From Aurantibacter_A sp039941195 (GTDB lineage Bacteria; Bacteroidota; Bacteroidia; Flavobacteriales; Flavobacteriaceae), in assembly GCF_039941195.1 (NCBI RefSeq), contig NZ_JBDVFA010000025.1:1-64000 (forward strand): a stretch of 64,000 nt of DNA. Reading direction: 5' to 3'. Position numbers and translations under genes: made by a program. Positions 8,812 through 16,791 of the stretch are shown here, piece by piece. Each line of letters begins with the position of its first letter. The stretch's first letter is position 1. The notes beneath the pieces are model-generated. The model saw only the letters and a list, made by a program, of their open reading frames with translations, had not been told where the DNA came from and made no database searches.

Positions 8812-9420
8812 ATGAAGTCTATATTAACGATAGTTTGTGCATTGGTTTTAACAGGTGCAATTTACGCTCAAGAAAGTGAACCTAAAGAAGATGAACTTTA
8901 TGATGGTACCGATTTAAGTCAGTGGGTAATACCGGATAATAATGTTTTTTGGTCTAGTAAAGATGGAAGTCTTTGGGCTAAAAGTGATGCAAAGAAAACA
9001 GGTTCTATATTGTGGTCTAAAAACAGTTATAAAGATTTTATAATTCAGTTAGATTTTAAATTCGGTGAAGGAACTGTTGATTCTGGCATTTTTATGCGTG
9101 GTGATGATCAAAAAAATGCTCAGATTCAAATAGGGGAGTCGGGGTCTTTAAAAAGGGATATGACGGGTTCTCCTTATGTTCCAAAACTAAGTTATCCTGT
9201 AGAGGCAGAAGGCGTAAAGGAATTGTTGAAAATGGATGATTGGAATACTATGAAAGCAATGGCCGTGGGTAACACGTATACTGCGTGGTTAAATGGAGTT
9301 AAAGTAATGACGTATACTTTAAAAGATGCAAATTTAGAAGGTCCAATTGGCTTACAATTACATCCGAATAGAGATATGAGTATTCAATTTAAAAATATTA
9401 CTGCAGTAACTATTAAATAA
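8812..9420 (+). CDS. Exported single-domain DUF1080 protein
   Basis: The 202-residue secreted protein has a signal peptide (residues 1-19, ending IYAQ) and one DUF1080 domain. Family features are DELYDGTDLSQWV at the domain start, VDSGIFMRGDD in the centre and the C-terminal GPIGLQLHPNRDMSIQFKN. It is the last gene of the operon, 19 bases after the DUF6807 gene, and is followed by a strong terminator. It likely works with the double-domain DUF1080 protein on the product of the periplasmic oxidoreductase. Substrate specificity cannot be read from the sequence. Confidence 0.85.
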   Translation: MKSILTIVCALVLTGAIYAQESEPKEDELYDGTDLSQWVIPDNNVFWSSKDGSLWAKSDAKKTGSILWSKNSYKDFIIQLDFKFGEGTVDSGIFMRGDDQKNAQIQIGESGSLKRDMTGSPYVPKLSYPVEAEGVKELLKMDDWNTMKAMAVGNTYTAWLNGVKVMTYTLKDANLEGPIGLQLHPNRDMSIQFKNITAVTIK

Positions 9421-9431
9421 ACTTTTAAAGC

Positions 9432-9466
9432 AAAATAGTACACTTAAGTGTAAAGTGTACTATTTT
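9432..9466 (+). terminator. Terminator of the DUF1080 operon
   Basis: A perfect 14-bp stem (9432-9445 with 9453-9466) with a 7-base loop ends in a T-run. It lies 11 bases after the last gene of the operon and separates it from the LacI-type gene. Confidence 0.85.
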
Positions 9467-9468
9467 TG
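9461..9468 (+). promoter_or_regulatory. Possible -7 box of the LacI-type regulator
   Basis: TATTTTTG matches TAnnTTTG and lies 33 bases before the regulator's ATG, overlapping the T-run of the preceding terminator. No clear -33 element was found. Confidence 0.4.
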
Positions 9469-9488
9469 CATTAACTGATAGAAAATTA

Positions 9489-9501
9489 ACCCTATAAGGG
9501 T
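9489..9501. promoter_or_regulatory. Short inverted repeat touching the lacI-type start codon
   Basis: ACCCT and AGGGT form a 5-bp inverted repeat with a 3-base spacer ending on the base before the ATG at 9502. It could be a small hairpin limiting ribosome access, or chance. It does not resemble the TTCGTTAACG operators. Confidence 0.3.
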
Positions 9502-10533
9502 ATGGGAATAAAAGGAATAGCCAAACTTGCAAATGTTTCAATAGGTACTGTTGATAGAGTTTTGCATAACAGACCTGGTGTATCTAAAGAAACCGAAGAG
9601 AAAGTTCTTAAGATAATCAAGGAGACTGGCTATACCAGAAACACCTACGCTAGTAGATTAAAACTAGCCTCCTTACGGAAGCTTAAGATTGCTGTGCTTA
9701 TTCCTGAAGCCAAGCATAATTGGAATTATTGGAAACTCCCCAAAAAAGGTATTACAAAGGCTATAAATGAATTGAGTGAATTAGGTGTTGTAGTCGATAA
9801 TTTCTTATTTATTGACTCAACAACTTTTAAGAATTTGGCAGATAAGATTCTGCTTGATGATTATGATGCAATAGTTACAGTACCTTTTTTTAAAAAGGAA
9901 AGTAATGAATTATTGCAAAAAGCCAATGTAAAGGAAATTCCCTTAGTTTTTATCGATACCAAATTGGAATTAGAAGGCCCTGCTAATTTTATTCGTCAAG
10001 ATTCTCATAAAGCAGGAATGGTGGCTGGGCGATTATTACATGGTCTAGTAGGTGATGATGGGCAGTATTTTGTAGTGAATATGCTTAATGATCGCGGAAT
10101 TCATGCCAATAACAAGCAGAGAGAATCAGGTTTTCGTGATTACTTTAAAAAACGTAAAATTGAGGTGCCAATAAAAACCATTAATTATTCGGTGAATGAT
10201 GAGTTTACGGTAACTTCGGAGATGAGGGAATGGTTTAATTATGATGGTAGTAAAGGAGTATTCGTTACGAATTCTAAATCGCATTTACTACCTGAAATCT
10301 TCGATAAATATAATGTTACCAAAACTTCAATAGTCGGATTCGATGTAAACAAGTCGAATTTAAAGTTTTTGAAAAAGGAGAAGATTAATTTCTTAATTCA
10401 TCAGCAACCCAGATATCAGGGTTATGCAGCCATAAAAGGATTATTTAACTTTTTAGCAAAGGGAGAAACCGCCGAATTAAATATAGATATTCCTATAGAG
10501 ATAGTGGTGAAGGAGAATGTTCCAGAAAACTAG
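9502..10533 (+). CDS. LacI/GalR-family transcriptional regulator
   Basis: The 343-residue DNA-binding regulator has a LacI-type helix-turn-helix at residues 3-24 (IAKLANVSIGTVDRVLHN) and the hinge region to about 60. The rest is a periplasmic-binding-protein-like effector domain, including VPIKTINYSVND and IVGFDVNKSN. The helix reads VDRVLHNR rather than the commoner VSRALNG, a variant seen in some Bacteroidota members. It is transcribed alone, between the DUF1080 operon and susCD. It is the obvious candidate to bind the four TTCGTTAACGTTAACGAA-like palindromes, since such CG-centred sites are typical for this family. The inducer is probably a uronate or its metabolite; this is inferred from the target genes. 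Confidence 0.92.
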   Translation: MGIKGIAKLANVSIGTVDRVLHNRPGVSKETEEKVLKIIKETGYTRNTYASRLKLASLRKLKIAVLIPEAKHNWNYWKLPKKGITKAINELSELGVVVDNFLFIDSTTFKNLADKILLDDYDAIVTVPFFKKESNELLQKANVKEIPLVFIDTKLELEGPANFIRQDSHKAGMVAGRLLHGLVGDDGQYFVVNMLNDRGIHANNKQRESGFRDYFKKRKIEVPIKTINYSVNDEFTVTSEMREWFNYDGSKGVFVTNSKSHLLPEIFDKYNVTKTSIVGFDVNKSNLKFLKKEKINFLIHQQPRYQGYAAIKGLFNFLAKGETAELNIDIPIEIVVKENVPEN

Positions 10534-10702
10534 ATTATAAGATTGGTATTGCCCTCCTAATTAAAATTGCTATAAATTTCCATTTTGGTACTAGTTCGTA
10601 TCCTCTGTTTTATTCATTACCTAACGATGTACATAAAACAAATTCATCTTTCTTACTTCACCATAGTATCACTTTTCGTGCATAGTATTTATTACTTAAG
10701 AA

Positions 10703-10736
10703 AAACCCTCTAAAGAATAAATTCTCTAGAGGGTTT
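10703..10736 (-). terminator. Terminator of susCD
   Basis: A 10-bp stem (10703-10712 with 10727-10736), extendable inward by AAGAA/TTCTC-like pairing, is followed on the minus strand by TTTTT. It ends the susC-susD operon and could also stop plus-strand reading from the regulator gene. Confidence 0.8.
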
Positions 10737-10764
10737 AAAAAAACTAACTCAAACAAATGATTGT

Positions 10765-12414
10765 TTATTGAGGGTAACCAGGGTTTTGTGGGTAACCACC
10801 AATAGTTCTGTCAATTTGGTCTAAAGGTATAGGCCTAAGTACATGGTAATCTTGAATGTTTCCAGCGGCATCAGGATTATGAAGTCTTACACGTTCTACC
10901 AATTTTCCAGTTCGGGTAAGATCCCACCAACGGGCATGCTCCCCGTACACTTCCCGAGCACGTTCATCTAATAAAAAGTCCAAAGTAACATCAGCGCCTG
11001 TTATTTGCATGGCAGCTTCCTGCCCTGGCACCGCTGCTCTGGTACGAACTACATTTATATCATCAGCTGCACCACCGGGGTTCGACTGCTTTAATTTGGC
11101 TTCGGCACGCAATAAATAAGCATCAGCCAAACGCATTAATACCACATCACGTTGCCCTTCTTCATGTTGTACGCCTGGTCTTGTCGGATCTATCCATTTG
11201 TTTACCGAAGGGTATAATCGTTCAGTATAATCTTCCGTGGTATAAACCATATATGGTGCCGCTGCTTTTGCGGCCTCTGTCCACGGCGCTTCACGAAAAG
11301 GTCCAGGTATATACAATGCTGTATCTCCAATAGCCAAATTTCCACGTTCATCGCTCACCTCATTATTTGCATACCATACATGTTTAAAGCCTTTATCATA
11401 TCTCGTGTCTATATCGCGATCCCAAAGGCTTAACATAAATGGTGTAGGTCGGAATCGTTTCCAAGGTCTCCCGTTCTCAGTATCACGGGACATTCCCCTT
11501 AGCTTGTCATATTCCATTAAAAAGTACAAATGCCCACGGTGACCTTCTGTATCGATTTCGGTGTCTGCTAATTCTTTATTTACCACACGATTCCATACAA
11601 TTTCACTATTCTGTTGGTTGTTGATATCCCACAAGTCTCCCCAATCGGCTAACAATTCAAATCCGTAATTGTTAATGACATTGGTGAATAAGGTCTCAGC
11701 TCTTGAAGCATCATCAGCTCCCGCGTAGGAAGTATAACTTCTTCTCAATAGAGCTTTACCTAATAAAAATTCGGCTGCTGCTTTTGTAGCTCTACCATAA
11801 TCATCTTGTTCATTGGGTAAATTAGCAATTGCAAATTCCAAATCAGGAATAATCGCCTGAATATATACTTCAGAGGCTGCTGTTCTATTTGCTTCTACTT
11901 CTACACCTTCTGTCTCCTCTAGCGTAAGGTGGCAATCACCAAAAGTTCTTACAATGTCGAAGTAATAAAAAGCTCTTAACCAACGTACTTCTGCTATCCA
12001 TCTTGTTTTTGTAGCTTCATCCATTTCTACATCTCCAGAACGGTTAATTACTGCATTGGCCTGATTAATTCCTTTGTACCAGTCTCTCCATGAATCTCTT
12101 AAATAGGATGCTTCGGCATTTAGGCCTCCGTCGTACCAATTAAAAATTTTATGACTTCCGTCAGATCCATTTGTGAAGATATCTGTGCCAAAGGTTGTCA
12201 TTGTAAATCCTCGCTCCGGTCCATAAAAGAAACGAAGGTAAGAATAGGTTGCTTCAACTCCGTCTTGCAGTCCTGATTCAGTAAGATAATATGTGCCCGC
12301 AACATTGCTAACCAATTCTTCTTCTAAATAATCATCGCAGGATTCAAAGAATAATGCAAATCCTGAAACCAGCATTAAGAGAACCCCTTTTTTTATAGTT
12401 ATATTAAATTTCAT
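10765..12414 (-). CDS. SusD/RagB-family nutrient-binding lipoprotein
   Basis: This 549-residue outer-membrane lipoprotein binds glycans and pairs with the SusC porin. The lipobox FFESC (Cys26) is followed by the usual DDYLEEE motif. Tetratricopeptide-like helices (for example RWLRAFYYFDIVRTFGD) and the C-terminal signature RAREVYGEHARWWDLTRTGK identify the family. It starts 12 bases after the SusC stop, so the two are co-transcribed. The ligand cannot be read from the sequence; the operators upstream of susC tie the pair to the uronate genes, suggesting a uronate-containing saccharide. Confidence 0.95.
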   Translation of the reverse strand: MKFNITIKKGVLLMLVSGFALFFESCDDYLEEELVSNVAGTYYLTESGLQDGVEATYSYLRFFYGPERGFTMTTFGTDIFTNGSDGSHKIFNWYDGGLNAEASYLRDSWRDWYKGINQANAVINRSGDVEMDEATKTRWIAEVRWLRAFYYFDIVRTFGDCHLTLEETEGVEVEANRTAASEVYIQAIIPDLEFAIANLPNEQDDYGRATKAAAEFLLGKALLRRSYTSYAGADDASRAETLFTNVINNYGFELLADWGDLWDINNQQNSEIVWNRVVNKELADTEIDTEGHRGHLYFLMEYDKLRGMSRDTENGRPWKRFRPTPFMLSLWDRDIDTRYDKGFKHVWYANNEVSDERGNLAIGDTALYIPGPFREAPWTEAAKAAAPYMVYTTEDYTERLYPSVNKWIDPTRPGVQHEEGQRDVVLMRLADAYLLRAEAKLKQSNPGGAADDINVVRTRAAVPGQEAAMQITGADVTLDFLLDERAREVYGEHARWWDLTRTGKLVERVRLHNPDAAGNIQDYHVLRPIPLDQIDRTIGGYPQNPGYPQ

Positions 12415-12426
12415 AGTTGTATTTTT

Positions 12427-15400
12427 TTAAAAGGTAACATTTAATCCTACAGAAAACATTTTATTGCTAGGTACTGTAGAACTTGAAACTCCATTTCCAT
12501 CGAAATTACCATCCCCATTAGTATTGTCTGCTTCAGAGACTTCTGGGTCAAAAGTGTCATAATCCGAAATAAACCATAGGTTCTGACCAGCAAGATAAAG
12601 GCGAAGATTAGATAATTTTAGTTTTTCGCATAACTTAGAAGGAAAATCATAACCAAGAGTAACGTTTCTAAGTTTTAAATAGCTTCCGTCAAAATAAGAA
12701 AGAGTTGAACTGTTTCTAGGGCTTTCCTGATTTTGATTCGGTCTTGGAGAAGCATTCGTAGGATTGTCAACTGTCCAATAATCAACATCAAGATTGTTAT
12801 AACGACCAAAGAGGCTATTATTACTATCATGAAAACGAGAACGAATGGTTTGCCCTTGTTTAAAATAGAAGAAGAAACTCAAATCAATTCCTTTATAAGA
12901 GAAGCTGTTTGTTATACCACCAAAATAATCGGCAATATCAGATCCAATAATAACTCTATCATCTGGAGTTATTACACCATCACCATTTACATCAGCTAAT
13001 TTAATCTCACCTGGTACTTTATCTTCCATCGCTAGGGCTTCGGCTGCCTCATCTGCCTGCCAAATTCCTATTTTCTTATAGTCGTAAAAGGTTCCCAACG
13101 GTTGACCGATAAACCAATTGTTTCCTACGTCATCGGCAATATTACCATTTTCATCTCTTTGGTCAACATCAATGATTTGCTCAGTAGGGAGGGTGAAATT
13201 CACGCTCATATCCCAGTTAAAACCTTCTGGGTTTTGCAATATACTGGTGTTTAATGCAAGTTCAAATCCTGTAGTTTCGGTTTCACCAACATTTATCAAA
13301 GCATCTTCATAACCAGAGGTATACGGAACACCACGATTTAACAATAAATCTTCAGTCTTAGTTTTATAATAGTCCAATGAACCATTAATACGATTGTTAA
13401 AAAGTGCATAATCGACACCAAAGTTTATAGTCTTAGAAATCTCCCAACCTAGGGCTGGGTTTGGGATGTCACTTAAGCTAAAGCCTAGAGCACTACTATC
13501 GCCCCATCCGTAAACAGAATTACCAAGTGTACCTTGTACAGAGTAAGGATCAATCGCAGTATTACCTACTTCACCATAAGAAGCTCTTAATTTAAGGTCA
13601 TTTACTACAGAGCTTTCTACTAAGAAATCTTCTTGAGACATTCTCCATCCAATTGAAGCTCCTGGGAAATATGTCCATTTGGATCCAGGTGCTAAACGAG
13701 AAGAACCATCTGCACGAAGTGAAGCCTGTAATAGGTATTTACCATCGATATCGTAGTTTACTCTACCCATAAAGGATGCTAATTTCCATTCTTCTAAAGA
13801 AGAACGTGTTAAGGAGTTGGTTTCTGCCGTTTCTAAGTTGTAAAACAGTTGTTCTTCATATGGAAGGTTCTGTACATCGGCACGAAATTTCTCCTCTCTT
13901 GATCCCTGAATACTTTGAAGTAAAGTAACCCCTAAGTTATGTCTGTCATTGAATAGGCTCTTATTGAAATTAAGGATATTCTCTAATGTATATCCAAAGC
14001 TCTGGTCATTGTATACTTGTGCATCAGGTGGTCCATTACGGTGAGTGTTGGTTTCGCTACCTCTAAATAAACCACGTCTATAATAACGAATATCTGGGCC
14101 AAAGTTAGTTGTCCATTTTAAGCCATCCGCAATATTAATATTTAAATAAAAAGGTGCAAATATCCGCGTTACCTTGCGTTCATCAATGTATGCATTTTCT
14201 ACCAATTCACTTAAAGGGTTGGTGCGAATACCATCATTGGTAGGTTGTAGTTTTAATTCACCATTTTCATCATAAGGTTGGCCTAATGGCACTGCGGCAA
14301 GAGCCTCACTCATTACCGCATTCGAACCCCAGTTTTGTACACTGTGCGATGTGGTAAAAGACATACCCACTTTAAAAGTCTCGCTTATTTTATGGTCAAG
14401 ATTGATTCTAGCAGTCACTCTTTCAAAATCTTGACTACTGATAATACCCTGTTCATTAAAATAACCTAATGAAGTATTGAAATTAGTTTTTTCAGAACCA
14501 CCACTTACACTTACTTGGTGGTCTGTTTGCCAACCAGCATCGAGAACAAGATCTAGGTAGTCCACAGAGCGCCCTAGAGCTATTGATTCGAGTTCAACTG
14601 GGTCTTCAAAAACTACATCATCGGCAGGTATAGTGCCGTTCCAAGCCGATCTATTTGCTTCTCTTTTCATGTTAGCATATTCTACGCCATTCATCATGTC
14701 AACCGTTCTGGTAACAGATGTCACGCCATATCGGCTACTATATCTTACTTTTGTATCTCCGCCAACACGTCCTCTTTTGGTAGTAATCAATACTACACCG
14801 TTTGCACCTCTTGATCCATAAATTGCAGTGGCTGCCGCATCTTTAAGGATATTCATTGATTCAATATCTTGCGGGTTTATGTCAGCAATTGTTTCATTAC
14901 CACTAATCTGTGGAATACCATCAATTACATATAAAGGGTCATTTGTGGCAGTAATTGATCGTCTACCACGAATTCTTATCGTTGAGTTTTGACCTGGACG
15001 ACCACCATCGGACTGAATATCAACACCTGCTATTTGCCCTTTGACAGCATCAACACTACTAGGGGTAGCAATTTTTTCAATTGTTTCAGCACCTACTGTT
15101 GAAATTGCGGCAGTTACTTCTCCTTTACGCTGAGTTCCATAACCAACAACTACAACTTCGTCCAGTTGACTTGCATCAACTTCTAAGCCTACATTTACTA
15201 CTGACTTTCCATTAACTGAAACTTGGGCAGTTTGATAACCAACATAACTAATTAGTAAGACTGCATCAGCATCTGCACTAATCGAATAGTTTCCGTCAAA
15301 ATCGGTTACTGCACCGGTAGTTGTACCCTTTACTACAACACTTGCACCAGGTAATGGAGCGTTATTTTCATCCGTTACAATACCTGTAATTGTCGATTGT

Positions 15401-15537
15401 AATTCTTCCATTAAAGAACTACTTTTTGTTATTCCTACATCTGCATTGGCTGAGTTAATACCTATTATACAGCATATGAATAAAAGTGAAAAACATCTTG
15501 CCATAAGCAATTGCTTTTTCAGAAATAATTTTTTCAT
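12427..15537 (-). CDS. SusC/RagA-family TonB-dependent outer-membrane transporter
   Basis: This 1036-residue outer-membrane channel imports oligosaccharides using TonB energy. A signal peptide (about residues 1-32) is followed by a carboxypeptidase-regulatory-like domain (51-120), a TonB-box-like DEVVVVGYGTQ segment (126-136), the plug (GRRSITATNDPLYVIDG) and the beta-barrel ending in SVGLNVTF. It is the first gene of the susCD operon. A 505-bp leader region upstream carries two operator half-copies at 15778-15816. No glycoside hydrolase or polysaccharide lyase gene accompanies the pair in this window, which is unusual for a polysaccharide utilisation locus. Confidence 0.96.
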   Translation of the reverse strand: MKKLFLKKQLLMARCFSLLFICCIIGINSANADVGITKSSSLMEELQSTITGIVTDENNAPLPGASVVVKGTTTGAVTDFDGNYSISADADAVLLISYVGYQTAQVSVNGKSVVNVGLEVDASQLDEVVVVGYGTQRKGEVTAAISTVGAETIEKIATPSSVDAVKGQIAGVDIQSDGGRPGQNSTIRIRGRRSITATNDPLYVIDGIPQISGNETIADINPQDIESMNILKDAAATAIYGSRGANGVVLITTKRGRVGGDTKVRYSSRYGVTSVTRTVDMMNGVEYANMKREANRSAWNGTIPADDVVFEDPVELESIALGRSVDYLDLVLDAGWQTDHQVSVSGGSEKTNFNTSLGYFNEQGIISSQDFERVTARINLDHKISETFKVGMSFTTSHSVQNWGSNAVMSEALAAVPLGQPYDENGELKLQPTNDGIRTNPLSELVENAYIDERKVTRIFAPFYLNINIADGLKWTTNFGPDIRYYRRGLFRGSETNTHRNGPPDAQVYNDQSFGYTLENILNFNKSLFNDRHNLGVTLLQSIQGSREEKFRADVQNLPYEEQLFYNLETAETNSLTRSSLEEWKLASFMGRVNYDIDGKYLLQASLRADGSSRLAPGSKWTYFPGASIGWRMSQEDFLVESSVVNDLKLRASYGEVGNTAIDPYSVQGTLGNSVYGWGDSSALGFSLSDIPNPALGWEISKTINFGVDYALFNNRINGSLDYYKTKTEDLLLNRGVPYTSGYEDALINVGETETTGFELALNTSILQNPEGFNWDMSVNFTLPTEQIIDVDQRDENGNIADDVGNNWFIGQPLGTFYDYKKIGIWQADEAAEALAMEDKVPGEIKLADVNGDGVITPDDRVIIGSDIADYFGGITNSFSYKGIDLSFFFYFKQGQTIRSRFHDSNNSLFGRYNNLDVDYWTVDNPTNASPRPNQNQESPRNSSTLSYFDGSYLKLRNVTLGYDFPSKLCEKLKLSNLRLYLAGQNLWFISDYDTFDPEVSEADNTNGDGNFDGNGVSSSTVPSNKMFSVGLNVTF

Positions 15538-15777
15538 ATTTAATAATTGTTAAGTGAGTTGTTTTAAAAAATGTTAGTTGATTTCATCAGTTGACAACGA
15601 AAGCAACTTCTTTAAAATAAATAGATACTTCTGACCTAATTTATTTTTTCATTAAGGATCTTTTTCTGCGCTTTTCATTTTAGTTGTTTGAGGGTTAATA
15701 AATATTTTTAAATAATGTTATGATCTCATTTTCAGTTAAATCGATGTTTTTTATCTAAAAAAATGAAAATTTAATCA

Positions 15778-15795
15778 CTCGTTAACGTACACGAA
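15778..15795. promoter_or_regulatory. LacI-type operator, susC-proximal copy
   Basis: CTCGTTAACGTACACGAA matches 15 of 18 positions of the perfect palindrome at 4851. It begins 21 bases from the next copy (two helical turns), so two repressor dimers could bind the same face of the DNA. Confidence 0.6.
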
Positions 15796-15798
15796 AGC

Positions 15799-15816
15799 GT
15801 CGTTAACGTTACCGAA
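15799..15816. promoter_or_regulatory. LacI-type operator, susC-distal copy
   Basis: GTCGTTAACGTTACCGAA matches 16 of 18 positions of the palindrome at 4851. On the minus strand the -7-like TATATTCG (15813-15820) runs into it, so a bound repressor would cover the susC promoter. Confidence 0.65.
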
Positions 15817-16042
15817 TATAGCAAATCGTATAGTCATAAAAAAATGTTAATGTGAAAAAAAGCAAAAAAATAACAGAAAGTGATAAAAAAGTGAAGGAAA
15901 AAATTACTGATTTATAATTTCAATCGCATTATTTAAAATATTAATAAAAGCTAAATATTTCTAATTTTTATTTAAGACATACTAAAAGGTAGAAATTTTC
16001 TTAATTAATGTTTAATAGTTAAAGCCATTAAAATTGTCCTTA

Positions 16043-16705
16043 TTAAATTTTTCTACCATCTAAAAGATTGATAATTCGTTCACCATATTGCGCGTTTTTC
16101 TCAGAGTGGGTAACTTGAATTATGGTAACGCCCTCATCATTTAATTCTTTAAAGAGTTCCATTATTTCTACCCCTTGTTGGGAATTTAAATTTCCAGTTG
16201 GCTCATCTGCCAATATTAGTTTTGGTTTTGAGATTAATGCTCGCGCTACACCAACCAACTGTTGTTGTCCACCACTTAACTGACTCGGAAATAAATCTTT
16301 TTTGCCTACGATATTAAAACGGTCAAGCATATCGGCAACCATCGCCTTGCGCTCCGATCCAGAATGCTTTTTATAGAGTAGGGGCATTTCTAAATTTTCA
16401 TACACGGTTAATTCATCTATTAAGTGATAGGCTTGAAAAACAAACCCTATATATTGCTTGTATAAATTTGCACGGTGCTTTTCTTTTAATTTGTGAACCG
16501 GTTCATCTAAAAAATTATATTCACCTTCATCAAATCCATCTAACATACCTATTACATTAAGCAAAGTTGATTTTCCAGAGCCTGAAGGGCCCATTATTGA
16601 AATAAATTCACCTTCTTCAACTTGTAGATTTATATCCTTTAAAAGAAATACACGTTGACCACCTTGTTGTACCCATTTAAAAATGTTATTTAATTGTAAA
16701 AGCAT
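16043..16705 (-). CDS. MacB/LolD-type ABC transporter ATP-binding protein (second copy)
   Basis: This 220-residue cytoplasmic ATPase powers FtsX-type permeases. Walker A is GPSGSGKST (39-47), the signature is LSGGQ (143-147), Walker B is LILADE (163-168), and an H-loop VTHSE lies near residue 200. Compared with the other ATPase of the cluster (36921-37616), the signature tail reads QQQLVGVARA instead of QQQRVAIARA, and the D-loop reads GNLNS instead of GNLDS. It is the last gene of the third permease transcription unit, after two permease genes. A heptamer tandem repeat lies in the short spacer before its start. It may serve a subset of the eight permeases. Confidence 0.9.
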   Translation of the reverse strand: MLLQLNNIFKWVQQGGQRVFLLKDINLQVEEGEFISIMGPSGSGKSTLLNVIGMLDGFDEGEYNFLDEPVHKLKEKHRANLYKQYIGFVFQAYHLIDELTVYENLEMPLLYKKHSGSERKAMVADMLDRFNIVGKKDLFPSQLSGGQQQLVGVARALISKPKLILADEPTGNLNSQQGVEIMELFKELNDEGVTIIQVTHSEKNAQYGERIINLLDGRKI

Positions 16706-16728
16706 AGTTTTTTATTTATTAATTTTTT

Positions 16729-16760
16729 GTTGACAGTTGACAGTTGACAGTTGACAGTTG
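16729..16760. repeat. Heptamer tandem repeat (GTTGACA, about 4.5 copies)
   Basis: Four full GTTGACA units plus GTTG lie in the 86-bp spacer between a permease stop codon and the start of the ATPase gene, ending about 24 bases before that start on the minus strand. Slippage would change the spacing by 7 bases. Confidence 0.85.
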
Positions 16761-16791
16761 TTTGTTCTTGGTTTATAATTTTTCCTAAATC

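Larger units (their letters stand above)
15538..16042. other. 505-bp gene-free region upstream of susC
   Basis: This AT-rich spacer contains the two LacI-type operators (15778-15795 and 15799-15816) and a -7-like TATATTCG on the minus strand (15813-15820). The implied susC leader is about 270 bases. The half nearest 16042, downstream of the ATPase gene, shows no open frame and no clear terminator. Confidence 0.6.
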
